From Lachnospiraceae bacterium A4 (GTDB taxonomy: Bacteria > Bacillota > Clostridia > Lachnospirales > Lachnospiraceae), in NCBI GenBank assembly GCA_000403215.2, contig KE159536.1, forward strand, positions 66,227-130,226: DNA of 64,000 bases, written 5' to 3'. A program made the translations under genes and the position numbers. The notes beneath the pieces are model-generated. The model was not told the origin of the DNA, made no database searches, and saw only the letters and a list, made by a program, of their open reading frames with translations. Below are positions 53,821-64,000 of this stretch, one piece after another (within the stretch, counting starts at the first letter, position 1; each line of letters opens with the position of its first letter).

Positions 53821-53873
53821 TCAAAAGGACGCAGAGGATAATTATCTACAGTAATTTATAGGAGGAGTTCACA

Positions 53874-54149
53874 ATGAACAAAACAGAATTAGTTGCCGCT
53901 ATGGCTGAACATGCAGACATGACAAAGAAGGATGCTGAGAAAGCGCTCACAGCATTCACAGAGGTTGTTGCAAAGGAGTTAAAGAAGGGCGAGAAGATTC
54001 AGTTAGTAGGCTTTGGTACATTTGAAGTAGCTGAGAGAGCAGCAAGAAAAGGAATAAATCCCAAGACAAAAGAGGAGATCGACATTGAGGCTTCTAAGGC
54101 ACCGAAGTTTAAACCGGGCAAGGCGTTGAAGGACGAGGTAAACAGATAA
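53874..54149 (+). CDS. hup: DNA-binding protein HU
   Basis: 91 aa, the usual HU length. NKTELVAAMAEHADMTKKDA, then the beta arm with GFGTFEVAERAARKGINPKT and the C-terminal FKPGKALKDEVN. It binds DNA without sequence preference as a homodimer and compacts the nucleoid. ATG 53874 follows AGGAGG. It has a strong promoter of its own and a terminator-like hairpin afterwards. Confidence 0.96.
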   Translation: MNKTELVAAMAEHADMTKKDAEKALTAFTEVVAKELKKGEKIQLVGFGTFEVAERAARKGINPKTKEEIDIEASKAPKFKPGKALKDEVNR

Positions 54150-54158
54150 GATAGTTGG

Positions 54159-54196
54159 ACAACCGATGAGAGCGATTTCATCGGTTGTTATTCTTT
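54159..54196 (+). terminator. Terminator after hup
   Basis: ACAACCGATGA (54159-54169) and TCATCGGTTGT (54178-54188) form an 11-bp stem followed by TATTCTTTC, a weak T tract, so some read-through into rqcP is likely. Confidence 0.65.
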
Positions 54197-54214
54197 CAAG
54201 AAGGGAGGAGTACA

Positions 54215-54454
54215 ATGAGACTGGACAAGTTTTTGAAGGTGTCGCGCATTATCAAGCGGCGGACCGTGGCAAACGAGGCGTGTGACGCAGGGCGCGTTCT
54301 CATCAATGACAAGCCCGCGAAGGCGTCCACAAATGTCAGGGTGGGCGACATTCTAACGATTCAGTTTGGCAACAAGGAGACAAAAGTGGAAATCCTCGAC
54401 GTGCAGGAGACTGTCAAAAAGGATGACGCAAAGGAGCTGTTCCGATACATATAA
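54215..54454 (+). CDS. rqcP: S4-domain RNA-binding protein of the RqcP/HslR type
   Basis: 79 aa. MRLDKFLKVSRIIKRRTVAN, CDAGRVLINDKPAKASTNVR and VGDILTIQFG form one S4 domain. In Bacillus subtilis this protein (YabO/RqcP) works with RqcH on stalled 50S subunits to drive alanine tailing. The start ATG 54215 has AAGGGAGGAG upstream. Its place between hup and yabP is the conserved Firmicute order. Confidence 0.9.
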   Translation: MRLDKFLKVSRIIKRRTVANEACDAGRVLINDKPAKASTNVRVGDILTIQFGNKETKVEILDVQETVKKDDAKELFRYI

Positions 54455-54475
54455 GCGCCGCCCCGCCCATATAAT
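54449..54475 (+). promoter_or_regulatory. Sigma-E-like promoter of yabP-yabQ
   Basis: ATATA (54449-54453), 14 bases, CATATAAT (54468-54475). It lies at the end of rqcP. The predicted transcript start (about 54482) falls after the binding site of ATG 54491 begins, which supports translation from ATG 54512. Confidence 0.5.
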
Positions 54476-54511
54476 ATAGGGAGTACTCATATGGGAGAAG
54501 GCATATTGACG

Positions 54512-54781
54512 ATGGAAAGCAAGCACAAGTTCAGTATGGAGCAGCGGCGCGACTGCAAGGTCACAGGGGTGGTCGAGGTTCATTCTTTTGATGAAAATAA
54601 TATCCTGATGGAGACAGTGGATGGAATGCTCACCATCAAGGGCAGCAGCCTGCACGTGGGGCGGCTGGATTTGGAGAAGGGAGAGGCGGACGTGGACGGG
54701 AAGGTGGATTCCCTCGCATACGCTGACAAGAATACACTGGCGAAAAAAGGAGAAGGGCTGCTTACACGCCTGTTTGGCTGA
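54512..54781 (+). CDS. yabP: Sporulation protein YabP
   Basis: 89 aa. The conserved core is CKVTGVVEVHSFDENNILME, TVDGMLTIKGSSLHVGRLDL, then EKGEADVDGKVDSLAYAD. It is needed for spore formation in Bacillus; the biochemical role is unclear. The start at 54512 (MESKHKFSMEQRR) is preferred over 54491 because it fits the family N-terminus and has GGAGAAGG upstream. Its stop overlaps the yabQ start (TGATG). Confidence 0.88.
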   Translation: MESKHKFSMEQRRDCKVTGVVEVHSFDENNILMETVDGMLTIKGSSLHVGRLDLEKGEADVDGKVDSLAYADKNTLAKKGEGLLTRLFG

Positions 54782-55353
54782 TGAGTAGGGAGATTGTTAG
54801 GGAGTGGCATTTCTGGCTGGCATCTATCATGACGGGCGTATTTATGGCATTTGCCTATGACTTGCTCCGCCTGCTGCGGCGTCTTGTCAGACATGCACGC
54901 ATTATCGTGGACCTGGAGGATATCCTGTACTGGACAGCCTGCTTTGGACTGAGTTTTACGCTGCTCTATTATGGAAATAACGGTGTGATCCGCTTTGCGG
55001 CAGTGCTGGGCGCAGCAGTTGGAATGCTGTTTTATGCGCTGACGGCTGGACGTTTTTTTGTAAAATGGTGTTATTTTCTGATTGACCAGACCCTCGGACG
55101 CTTCTTCCGGTTTGTCAGGCACTTTATTGTCGGCAGGATTCACAAACTGATTCGCAAACTATTCAGCAAAATTCGGTTGACGTGTGCAGAAAAACGTCAT
55201 AAAATGAAATTGTATTTTCAAAAAGCGGCAAAAGGCAGAAAGGAGGAAACAAAAGATGGCAGAAAGAGCAAGAAAGGCAGTAAGAAACAAAAGCGCCAAA
55301 AAAGCAAAAAGACCAAAGAGAAAAACGCCGCAGTTCCTCCGTGCCAGGAATGA
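54781..55353 (+). CDS. yabQ: Sporulation protein YabQ
   Basis: 190 aa. About four membrane helices (near 8-28, 42-62, 68-92 and 100-112), then a basic tail. The start MSREIVREWHFWLASIMTGV continuing FMAFAYDLLRLLRR is family-typical. It acts in the mother cell membrane at the forespore, in spore cortex formation. The last 98 bases, coding an extremely Lys-rich tail (KSKKGSKKQKRQKSKKTKEK), overlap divIC in another frame. Confidence 0.88.
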   Translation: MSREIVREWHFWLASIMTGVFMAFAYDLLRLLRRLVRHARIIVDLEDILYWTACFGLSFTLLYYGNNGVIRFAAVLGAAVGMLFYALTAGRFFVKWCYFLIDQTLGRFFRFVRHFIVGRIHKLIRKLFSKIRLTCAEKRHKMKLYFQKAAKGRKEETKDGRKSKKGSKKQKRQKSKKTKEKNAAVPPCQE

Positions 55354-55624
55354 AAACCGCCTTGGAATGGCGGCTGCGATGCTTGCAATTATGATTATGA
55401 CGTGCGTAGTTGGCATCAATTCCATTACGCTGGTTCAGAAGGAAAAGGCATACGCTGCGAGAGAGCAGGAGCTTTTGCAGCAGATTTCCGCGGAGGAGGC
55501 GCGCACCAAAGAGCTTGAGGAGTTTGCCACGTACACCAAGACAAAGAAATATGCGGAAGAAGTAGCGAAGGATAAACTGGGGCTTGTGTATGAGAATGAG
55601 ATCATATTTCAGGAAGTTGACTGA
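55256..55624 (+). CDS. divIC: Septum formation initiator, DivIC/FtsB type
   Basis: 122 aa. A basic cytoplasmic N-terminus (about 1-35), one membrane helix (about 38-58), then an external coiled coil (EKAYAAREQELLQQISAEEA) and the C-terminal motif TKKYAEEVAKDKLGLVYENE typical of DivIC. It takes part in the division complex with FtsL and DivIB. ATG 55256 has AAAGGAGG eight bases upstream and lies inside yabQ. Both basic regions are written by the same overlapping DNA. Confidence 0.9.
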   Translation: MAERARKAVRNKSAKKAKRPKRKTPQFLRARNENRLGMAAAMLAIMIMTCVVGINSITLVQKEKAYAAREQELLQQISAEEARTKELEEFATYTKTKKYAEEVAKDKLGLVYENEIIFQEVD

Positions 55625-55717
55625 GAAGATGCACCGTTATTTGGCAGAACCTGATAGCGGTGTATTTTTGCACGGCGCGATTCTTGTCAATAAAAAAATA
55701 ACAAACTGTGCACAGGT

Positions 55718-55750
55718 TTGACAAAATATGAAGGTTCCTCTATTTATACT
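55718..55750 (+). promoter_or_regulatory. spoIIE promoter with 21-bp spacing
   Basis: TTGACA (55718-55723) and TATACT (55745-55750) are separated by 21 bases, not 17. The Bacillus subtilis spoIIE promoter has the same abnormal spacing and depends on phosphorylated Spo0A. TTTGACA and an upstream TGTCAAT resemble 0A boxes with one or two mismatches. Confidence 0.6.
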
Positions 55751-55805
55751 ATAGGTAAACCCTTATGCGGGGTTGTCATAGTGAATTAGAGGGGGGAACC
55801 AGATC

Positions 55806-57056
55806 ATGTTGAAGGTAAGAACATCCAGAGCTTCAAAAGAGGCTGAAAATAAAGCAGGCGTCGTGGAGGGATATCTGTTTAACGGCTACAGTAAGAGAAA
55901 ACTCTACTGCCTGTCAGAGACGTATGAGGAGCTTGCACGGCTTTACCGCGACATACCGCAGGCGGAAAAGCTTTGTGCCGACAGAAGGGACATGCTCTAC
56001 AGACAGCAGATTCGGGAGACAAAGGAAGTCTTTGCAAACCATCTCGACGAGATTTCGAGCGCCTTTGCGGACGTGGCGGACACGGTCGTACATGTGAGTA
56101 TGCCGGTCGAGCACAAGCGCAAAGCGCTGATACACTTTTTGAAAAGACAGGGAATCGTGGTCAGGGAACTGATTTTTATAGAGGGCGGTGCGCCGGGGAA
56201 CTGTGAGGTTTCCGCAGACGGGCGCTGTGGCAACAAGATCAGCATTGAGGCGCGCGCCGTCGGCAGGCATACCATCTCCGCGAGCGTGCTGGGTGAACTG
56301 CTGTCCGTATTTTTTGACAGAAAACTGGTTCCATCCGGCGAGAGCGCACTGGCGGTCGCAAGAGGCTACAATACGTTTATCTTCGAGGACGAGCCGCGCT
56401 ACACGGTGCTGAGCGCTATATCGCGGGCAGTGCGGGAGGACGAAAAAGTTTCAGGTGACAATTTCTCCTTGGAGGAATATAATCAAAGCCAGATAATTGT
56501 GATGCTTGCGGACGGCATGGGAAGCGGCGAGCAGGCGTGCAGAGACAGTCAGGCTGTCATCGAGTTTATGGAGCGCTTTCTGGAGGCAGGCTTCCGCAAA
56601 GAGAAGGCATTCACGATGGTCAACGGGGCGATTGCGGCACAGAACGGCTGCTGCAATCTCACGACGCTCGATGTCTGCGCGCTCAATCTGCTGACAGGAG
56701 AGGCGGAGTTTGTCAAGGCGGGCGCTGCGGCGAGCTATATCAAGCGCGGCAACTGGGTAGATGAGGTTTCAGCCGATACGCTGCCGCTCGGCAGCATGGA
56801 TGAGCTCAGCCCGATTACGCAGAGCGTGAAGCTGGCGGACGCGGATATGCTGGTCATGGTGTCGGACGGAATCTCAGATGCGATCGAGAACGAGGCGGAG
56901 GGCAGGCTGCGCGACCTCATCGCAAGGAGCCAGATTCTGAATCCAAAAGAGATGGCGGACTATCTTCTCCGCTATGCAATCAACAGTCAGGGCGGCCGTA
57001 TCCGGGATGATATGACGGTCCTGACATGCTGTGTCAAGCGGCGCGCGGAGATCTGA
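55806..57056 (+). CDS. spoIIE: SpoIIE-type PP2C phosphatase without the membrane domain
   Basis: 416 aa. The C-terminal PP2C-type domain has VMLADGMGSGEQA, then VMVSDGISDAIENE and IRDDMTVLTC, the metal-binding Asp residues. The N-terminal about 200 residues match the cytoplasmic regulatory region of SpoIIE (CADRRDMLYRQQIRETKEVF, then ELIFIEGGAPGNCEVSADGR). SpoIIE of Bacillus is about 827 aa with ten membrane helices; here they are entirely absent. It dephosphorylates SpoIIAA to release sigma-F. ATG 55806 follows GAGGGGG. The protein would be soluble unless recruited by another protein. Confidence 0.85.
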   Translation: MLKVRTSRASKEAENKAGVVEGYLFNGYSKRKLYCLSETYEELARLYRDIPQAEKLCADRRDMLYRQQIRETKEVFANHLDEISSAFADVADTVVHVSMPVEHKRKALIHFLKRQGIVVRELIFIEGGAPGNCEVSADGRCGNKISIEARAVGRHTISASVLGELLSVFFDRKLVPSGESALAVARGYNTFIFEDEPRYTVLSAISRAVREDEKVSGDNFSLEEYNQSQIIVMLADGMGSGEQACRDSQAVIEFMERFLEAGFRKEKAFTMVNGAIAAQNGCCNLTTLDVCALNLLTGEAEFVKAGAAASYIKRGNWVDEVSADTLPLGSMDELSPITQSVKLADADMLVMVSDGISDAIENEAEGRLRDLIARSQILNPKEMADYLLRYAINSQGGRIRDDMTVLTCCVKRRAEI

Positions 57057-57126
57057 TTTGGATTTGGGGCTCTTATACGGCGTGCCTGACGCAAGTAATT
57101 TCCAGTTTCTGAGCAGAGGTATACAA

Positions 57127-58554
57127 ATGATTGACAAAGTACTGCAGTATGTGAAGGAATACCAGATGATTGAGGAGGAGGACTGCATCGTGGCGGGCGT
57201 ATCGGGCGGTGCGGATTCGGTCTGCCTGCTGTTGATGCTGCTTGAGATAAACAAAACACTTCCTATAGAGATCAACGTCGTCCATATCAATCATCGTATC
57301 CGCCCGGACGCTGCAAACGATGCGGCATATGTCAGGGAGCTGTGTGAGAAATACAAACTTTCGTTTACGCTGGTGGAGGAGAATGTGGCGGCGCTGGCGC
57401 GCAAGCGCCGTATCTCCACGGAGGAGGCAGGCAGGCAGGTGCGCTATGCGGCATTTGAGCGTGTGCTTGGCACCCGGAAGGGAAAGATCGCCGTCGCACA
57501 CAACAAAAATGACAGTTGTGAGACATTTTTATTTCATTTGTTCAGGGGAACATCTATTCGGGGACTCGCAGGGATTCCGCCAGTGCGGGGGCAGATTATC
57601 CGGCCGCTGTTATGCCTTTCACGGCAGGAGATTGAGCTTTTTTTGCAGGAAAGAAGCGTGCCCTATTGTATAGACAGCACGAATCTGGAGGATACTTATT
57701 CAAGGAATGTAATCCGTCATCATATACTGGATACGGCGGTGCGCGAAATCAGCCCCGCGGCAGTGGCGCACATCAGCAGTGCGTCAGCGCGCGTGCGCGA
57801 GGCTTATGAGCTGGTCTCCGATATGACAGCGCAAGGAATCCAAACCTGTGTCAGTGAAAAACAGGGTGTTTTTTCGATTGACAAAGAAAAATTCCTGCGG
57901 CTGCACAAGACCGTGCAGGGCTATGTCGTGATGGAGGTGCTCGCGCAGGCTGGCGGCAGCAGAAAAGATCTGGAGGCAGTCCATGTCACACAGGTGCAGC
58001 GGCTGTTTGGCAGCCAGTGCGGCAGATCGCTCTGCCTTCCGCATGGACTGCGGGCAAGGCGGGATTATACTGGCATCTCAGTCTATAGTTCTATATATAA
58101 GGAAGGAACTGCTCACGGACAGGAGGCGGCACTGCCGGAATACGCCGTCTCGAAGGACGAACGCCGCCGCCTTGAAGCGGGCGAAGCGCTTACATTTTTG
58201 CTTGGCAATGGGCAGAAACTACAGGCAAAACTCATTTTTCTGGAAAATAATGGCATGGATTTTAAAAATATTCCGGAAAATAAGTATACGAAATGGATTG
58301 ATTATGATAAAATAAGAAATAGTATTGTCATAAGAACCCGCAGACCGGGGGATTATCTGACAGTAAATGTTATGAATCAGAAGAAAACCTTGAAGGCGTA
58401 TCTCATTGACCGCAAAATACCGCAGTCTGAGCGTGAGCGGCTTTTTCTTGTGGCGGATGCGGCCCATGTGGTCTGGCTGATCGGCGAGCGTCTCAGCAGT
58501 TATTACAAGGTTAGTGAACATACGAAAAGAATACTGTGCTTGGAGCAGGTGTGA
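57127..58554 (+). CDS. tilS: tRNA(Ile)-lysidine synthetase
   Basis: 475 aa. The PP-loop motif is VAGVSGGADSVCLLLMLLEI (residues about 22-40), followed by NVVHINHRIRPDA, and HNKNDSCETFLFHLFRGTSI and LLCLSRQEIELFL. The C-terminal domain ends RRPGDYLTVNVMNQKKTLKA. It converts C34 of tRNA-Ile(CAU) to lysidine. ATG 57127 has CAGAGGT upstream. It is 70 bases after spoIIE and 23 before hpt, the conserved order. Confidence 0.92.
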   Translation: MIDKVLQYVKEYQMIEEEDCIVAGVSGGADSVCLLLMLLEINKTLPIEINVVHINHRIRPDAANDAAYVRELCEKYKLSFTLVEENVAALARKRRISTEEAGRQVRYAAFERVLGTRKGKIAVAHNKNDSCETFLFHLFRGTSIRGLAGIPPVRGQIIRPLLCLSRQEIELFLQERSVPYCIDSTNLEDTYSRNVIRHHILDTAVREISPAAVAHISSASARVREAYELVSDMTAQGIQTCVSEKQGVFSIDKEKFLRLHKTVQGYVVMEVLAQAGGSRKDLEAVHVTQVQRLFGSQCGRSLCLPHGLRARRDYTGISVYSSIYKEGTAHGQEAALPEYAVSKDERRRLEAGEALTFLLGNGQKLQAKLIFLENNGMDFKNIPENKYTKWIDYDKIRNSIVIRTRRPGDYLTVNVMNQKKTLKAYLIDRKIPQSERERLFLVADAAHVVWLIGERLSSYYKVSEHTKRILCLEQV

Positions 58555-58577
58555 ATAAAACAAAGGAGGACCCAGAT

Positions 58578-59108
58578 ATGGCTGAGAGGATCAAAGTCTT
58601 GTTGTCAGAGGAAGAGGTGGATGCCAGAATCAAGGCAATCGGCGAGCAGATAAGCCGCGACTATGCAGGCAGACAGGTACATTTGGTATGTGTGCTCAAG
58701 GGGGGCAGCTTTTTTATGTGCGAGCTTGCCAAGCGCATCACAGTGCCGGTGTCGCTGGACTTTATGTCTGTGTCAAGCTATGGCAGCAACACAAAATCGA
58801 GCGGAGTTGTCAGGATTGTGAAAGATCTTGACGAGCCGTTGAAGGACAAGGACGTGATTGTCGTGGAGGATATTGTAGATTCCGGCAGGACGCTGAGTTA
58901 TCTGCTGGAGCTTCTGGGGCAGCGCGGACCAAAGAGCATGAGGCTGTGCACGCTGCTCGATAAGCCGGAACGCCGCGTTGTGGAGGTGAAGGTGGACTAC
59001 ACAGGTTTCGAGATACCTGACGAATTTGTGGTAGGATATGGTCTTGACTATGACCAGCGTTACAGGAACCTTCCGTACATCGGAGTGGTTGAGCTTGACG
59101 GAGAATAG
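58578..59108 (+). CDS. hpt: Hypoxanthine phosphoribosyltransferase
   Basis: 176 aa. The PRPP-binding loop is [20 protein letters not shown]; other motifs are [19 protein letters not shown] and [20 protein letters not shown]. It makes IMP and GMP from hypoxanthine or guanine and PRPP. ATG 58578 follows AAAGGAGGA. Together with tilS and ftsH it forms the usual cluster. Confidence 0.95.
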   Translation: MAERIKVLLSEEEVDARIKAIGEQISRDYAGRQVHLVCVLKGGSFFMCELAKRITVPVSLDFMSVSSYGSNTKSSGVVRIVKDLDEPLKDKDVIVVEDIVDSGRTLSYLLELLGQRGPKSMRLCTLLDKPERRVVEVKVDYTGFEIPDEFVVGYGLDYDQRYRNLPYIGVVELDGE

Positions 59109-59137
59109 GCGGGGACAGGACCGGGAGGAGACAGAAA

Positions 59138-60940
<1,803 letters not shown>

Positions 60941-60943
60941 GAA

Positions 60944-60975
60944 GCAGGGGAAAATTTCCCCTGCTTGTTTTTTGT
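60944..60975 (+). terminator. Terminator after ftsH
   Basis: GCAGGGGAAA (60944-60953) and TTTCCCCTGC (60955-60964) pair, followed by TTGTTTTTTG. Confidence 0.85.
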
Positions 60976-61056
60976 ATGAGATCTAAGCAACTACTTAGTA
61001 AAATCAAGCAAATTTCTGAAAAAAAGGATTGCGCTTGATGGATAAAAGTGGTAGTA

Positions 61057-61170
61057 TCATAACATAAAGGGCAAACATTTAGTGATAAATGGACGCAAAG
61101 CATGAAGTCATAGAGAGAAATCTGTATAGAAAGAAATCCGTTATGATGGTTCGGCTGCATAAATTATGGT
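61057..61170 (+). promoter_or_regulatory. Cyclic-di-GMP-I riboswitch (GEMM)
   Basis: GGGCAAAC (61069-61076), a 6-bp hairpin CATTTA-GTGA-TAAATG with a GNRA loop (61076-61091), and GGACGCAAAGC (61091-61101) are the conserved 5' half of the class I cyclic-di-GMP aptamer. ATGGTTCGGCTGCAT (from 61145) fits the 3' helix, and ATCATAA (61057-61063) can pair with TTATGGT (61164-61170) as the closing stem. It lies about 130 bases before a surface-protein gene. The rest of 60976-61302 contains no gene; a hairpin at about 61180-61200 (CTGTCGG-GAGA-CCGGCAG) may belong to the switch output. Confidence 0.75.
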
Positions 61171-61302
61171 TCGTAGTGCGCTGTCGGGAGACCGGCAGGG
61201 TTTATGGCGTAATTTGTGCAGCTTTTTTGCGCAGTTTTGTGGTGTCCGTGAGAAGGTTCTGGTGCCGGTTGTTTGGACAGGATTGAGAAAGGAAAGGTCA
61301 AG

Positions 61303-63863
61303 ATGAGGAGAGAGCTAAGAAAAACATTATGTGTGCTCATGGCGGCAATCACGTTGTCGTCAAGCATTTAATTGCCCGTGAGGGCATCAGAGCCTGCTGG
61401 AGAAGTACAGGAAACAGCAGCAGAAGAAGCGGCATTGGAGCCTGCGAAACTGGCAGAGGAAACGGAACAGTCTGCCACAGACAATGCATCTGACGCAGCG
61501 CAGGAGCTGTCCGGTTTGGCAGAAGAAATGGCAATAGAAGATATAGAAACAGAAGAAACAGCAGCAGAAGATATAATTATAGAAGAAACAGCAACAGAAG
61601 AAACAACAATCGAAGAAACGACAATCGAAGGGACAACAATAGAAGATACAGTAATTGAAGAAACAACAATAGAAGATACAGTAATCGAAGAAACAACAAT
61701 CGAAGAAACAGCATCGAGAGAAGATACCATCCCAACGCAAGAGACAGCCTCCCAAGAAGTCCCAGACGCCACACAAGAGACAGCCTCCAGCGAAGAACAA
61801 ATCTCGGCGGACGAGATCGTGACCGAGGAGGAGCCATACACAACAGAGGACATAACACAGGAGGAAACCGAGGAGGACGGGATTGCACCTCATATAATGG
61901 ATTTTGTCGAAATAAAAGATATTGCACGCGGCAGTTACAAAAATGTTTCTTGGGTGATTAACAAAGACGGAAGGCTGACAGTGAGTGGATACGGCGCATA
62001 TTGTATCTATCCGCAGCATGCACATACGCCATGGTATCCGTACCGCGAACAAATTAAGACAGCAGTGGTCAGACTTTTTGGGGTCGAAAACCCCTCCTTT
62101 ATGTTTGAGGATTGTGTCAATCTGACAAGCGTGGATTTAAGCCGTTTCGATACAAGCTATTCTACGAATTTTACTGCGATGTTCTCGGGCTGCAAAAGCC
62201 TGAAAAAAATTGATCTGAGTGGGATGGACACATCAAATGCCACGCGGCTCAACAACATGTTCTGGGAATGCAGCAGCTTGGAGGAACTGGATCTGTCGAA
62301 CTTTGACACAAGCAAAGTGATGGGAATGGATCACATGTTTGCATTTGACAGAAATCTCAGACACATTCGGTTTGGAAAGGATTTTACAACAGTGAATGTG
62401 AAGTGTTCGCTGGAGATGTTTAGATCCTGTCAGTCACTGGAGGAACTGGATCTCAGTGGATTTTCCATGCCGAATAATACATGCATGAAGGGGATGTTCA
62501 GCGGGTGTTCGAACCTGAAAAAGCTGACTTTTGGGGAGAACTTCAGTACGGAAAAAGCTGAGGATGTGAGGTATATGTTTTCGGGATGCGATGGTTTGAG
62601 AACATTGGAATTAAGCACATTTGATCTGAGTGCAGCAAAATATACAGAATGGATGCTGAGTTCATGTATGCCGTTATTAGAGCTTCACACCCCCCGCAAT
62701 GTAAAGGCTGACATCAAAATGCCGCAGGGAATATGGCAGACACAAGAAGGGCAATCTGTCACCAGCGGATATCTGCCCAAAAATCAAAGCAAGAGCGTCA
62801 AACTCACACAGCAGATGCATCTTGAGGTCACAAAGGACGTGACTAAGTATATCTTTGGCAGTACGCTTGACCTGAGTGACTTAGAGGTGGAATACAGAAA
62901 CAGCACAGGCAGTATTAGAGAGCAGGTTAAGGATTACACCACCAATGCCAAAAGCATTAATATGAGAGTGGCAGGTACAAAAGACCTGATTGTGACCTAC
63001 AAGGGGCTTTCCGCGACGGTCAAGATCACCGTGAAGGAGCAGACAGTCTTGGATAGGTTTGTGCTGGATGAGGCAAAGACAGTCTATATGCCGGGGGAGA
63101 AGCCCAATCTTGACGGGATCTGGCTTCACGGCTATCTGGGCAATGATAGGAAAATACTGACTAGGAATTACAGCACCAATCTTGATGAGATTGACACATC
63201 CACGCCGGGCGTCAAGAAATTAAAGGTTTGGTTTGAGGATGCGTCCGGCGAGGTGGATCTCTTTGTCATGGAACCCTTTCAGGATGATGATATCGCACAC
63301 AAGCGGTATGATACACTGGCTTACAAGATAGATAGGAACGGAAAGCTGACCATGATGGGGGCGGAGCCTGCTCAAAAAAAAGAGACTGGAGCAGTTCGCA
63401 GGAGGTACTGGATTCCATTAAAACAGCCAAGATAATTATTCGGGGCGCCGATGATTTGTCTGAACTTCTGAGTGAATGTCATAATCTGGAAAGTGTGGAT
63501 TTCAGCGGGACAGAAACGAAGTATGTAAAGAATTTCGACCAAATGTTCTACGAGTGTTCTAGTCTGAAAAGTGTGAATCTGAGCGGTTTTGACACAGGGA
63601 ACGCCACCACTATGTCAGCCATGTTTTCTGGGTGCAAGAGCCTGAAAAATGTGGATTTGAGTGGATTTCATACAGAGAAGGTATATGATATGTCAAGGCT
63701 GTTTTTTGAATGTACAGCCTTGGAGAGCGTAAACCTGAGCAGTTTTGATACAAGCAACGTCAAAAGAATGTCATATATGTTTTATGGCTGCCATAAGCTG
63801 ACCAGTCTGCCAGTCGGCGGCTTCAACACCAGCAGTGTGAGAGCACTCTCGGAAACTCAATAG
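61303..63863 (+). pseudogene. BspA-like leucine-rich-repeat surface protein, inactivated
   Basis: The frame starts at ATG 61303 (binding site AAAGG) with a signal peptide (RRELRKTLCVLMAAITLSSS), interrupted by TAA at 61369-61371. It continues in frame to 63435: a Glu/Thr-rich stalk with repeated EETTIE units (about 61550-61730), BspA-type DUF285 repeats (VDLSRFDTSYSTNFTAMFSG, LDLSNFDTSKVMGMDHMF), and a beta-rich Ig-like region (about 62815-63250). A second repeat block begins, but at an A8 run (63374-63381) the frame shifts by -1 and resumes as DWSSSQEVLDSIK with more DUF285 repeats to a stop at 63863, where a further repeat appears cut short. It would be an adhesin or surface scaffold if intact. 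The last 137 bases of the window hold nothing recognised. Confidence 0.8.
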
Positions 63864-64000
63864 AGAATAAGCAGGAAAAGGTTGATTTTCAGAAATGAGA
63901 GGGATAAGGGATGGATGATTATGGGGCTTGAGCAGTCCAGAGAGCATAAAGAATAAAAATGTGCATGACTTTAAAACCTGTCGAAAAACAGGCCTGAAAG

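Noticed and set aside
61089..61286. A 65-codon frame after ftsH
   Set aside because: It lies across the cyclic-di-GMP aptamer, lacks a ribosome binding site and has no recognisable sequence.
61550..61730. Short tandem repeats resembling a CRISPR array
   Set aside because: The repeats have triplet periodicity and encode Glu/Thr-rich protein sequence in frame; there are no unique spacers of constant length and no cas genes.

Overview
The window looks like a chromosomal segment of a spore-forming, low-to-mid GC Firmicute of the Lachnospiraceae/Clostridia type. The evidence is the sporulation genes (spmA, yabP, yabQ, spoIIE, a CotS-like kinase), sigma-E-like promoters, AAGGAGG-type ribosome binding sites, BceRSAB-type peptide-sensing modules, and the Firmicute order hup-rqcP-yabP-yabQ-divIC-spoIIE-tilS-hpt-ftsH. 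No rRNA, tRNA, CRISPR array or intact insertion sequence was seen.

Layout. 1-2.7 kb: the 5' tip of an unknown gene, an ABC-F ATPase, and spmA with a sigma-E-like promoter. 2.7-13.7 kb: an AT-rich accessory island. Here the 3' half of spmA is repeated three more times (5120, 9298, 10952). Each copy is preceded by the same roughly 45-bp sequence ending GGGGGACTGCGGGC, and the copies are separated by different cargo: a tyrosine-recombinase-like protein lacking its catalytic residues plus a broken PIN toxin-antitoxin pair; a two-NTPase protein with a KGGVGRT motif and a small partner gene split by a MITE; a truncated Rpn-type nuclease; and DUF2589 proteins with a partial LanM-like dehydratase. 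I read this as serial integration into spmA and regard it as the most unusual feature of the window. 13.8-24.6 kb: two response regulator/histidine kinase/ABC ATPase/FtsX-permease modules separated by gene relics and a MITE. 24.7-30.4 kb: a GT2 glycosyltransferase, a candidate noncoding RNA, murI, a YtrA-type GntR/ABC operon on the minus strand, and a methyltransferase. 30.4-38.2 kb: a secreted protein with a degenerate C39-like domain, two tandem glycosidase-like secreted proteins, and a B12-binding radical SAM protein on the minus strand. 38.4-43.3 kb: a third, classic BceRSAB module with a TTACA-N4-TGTAA operator. 43.3-48.9 kb: a TPP riboswitch with thiT, and a large secreted transglutaminase/InlB-repeat protein. 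48.9-61 kb: cca, a CotS-like kinase, a nitrilase, a PEGA lipoprotein, then the conserved hup-to-ftsH block. 61-64 kb: a cyclic-di-GMP-I riboswitch in front of a decayed BspA-like surface protein gene.

Functionally, the core genes serve translation (cca, tilS, rqcP), nucleotide salvage (hpt), proteolysis (ftsH), division (divIC) and sporulation. The three sensor-transporter modules probably answer antimicrobial peptides or related envelope stress. The spmA-linked cargo is typical of conflict and defence genes. All family assignments are from reading the sequence; no database search was run.
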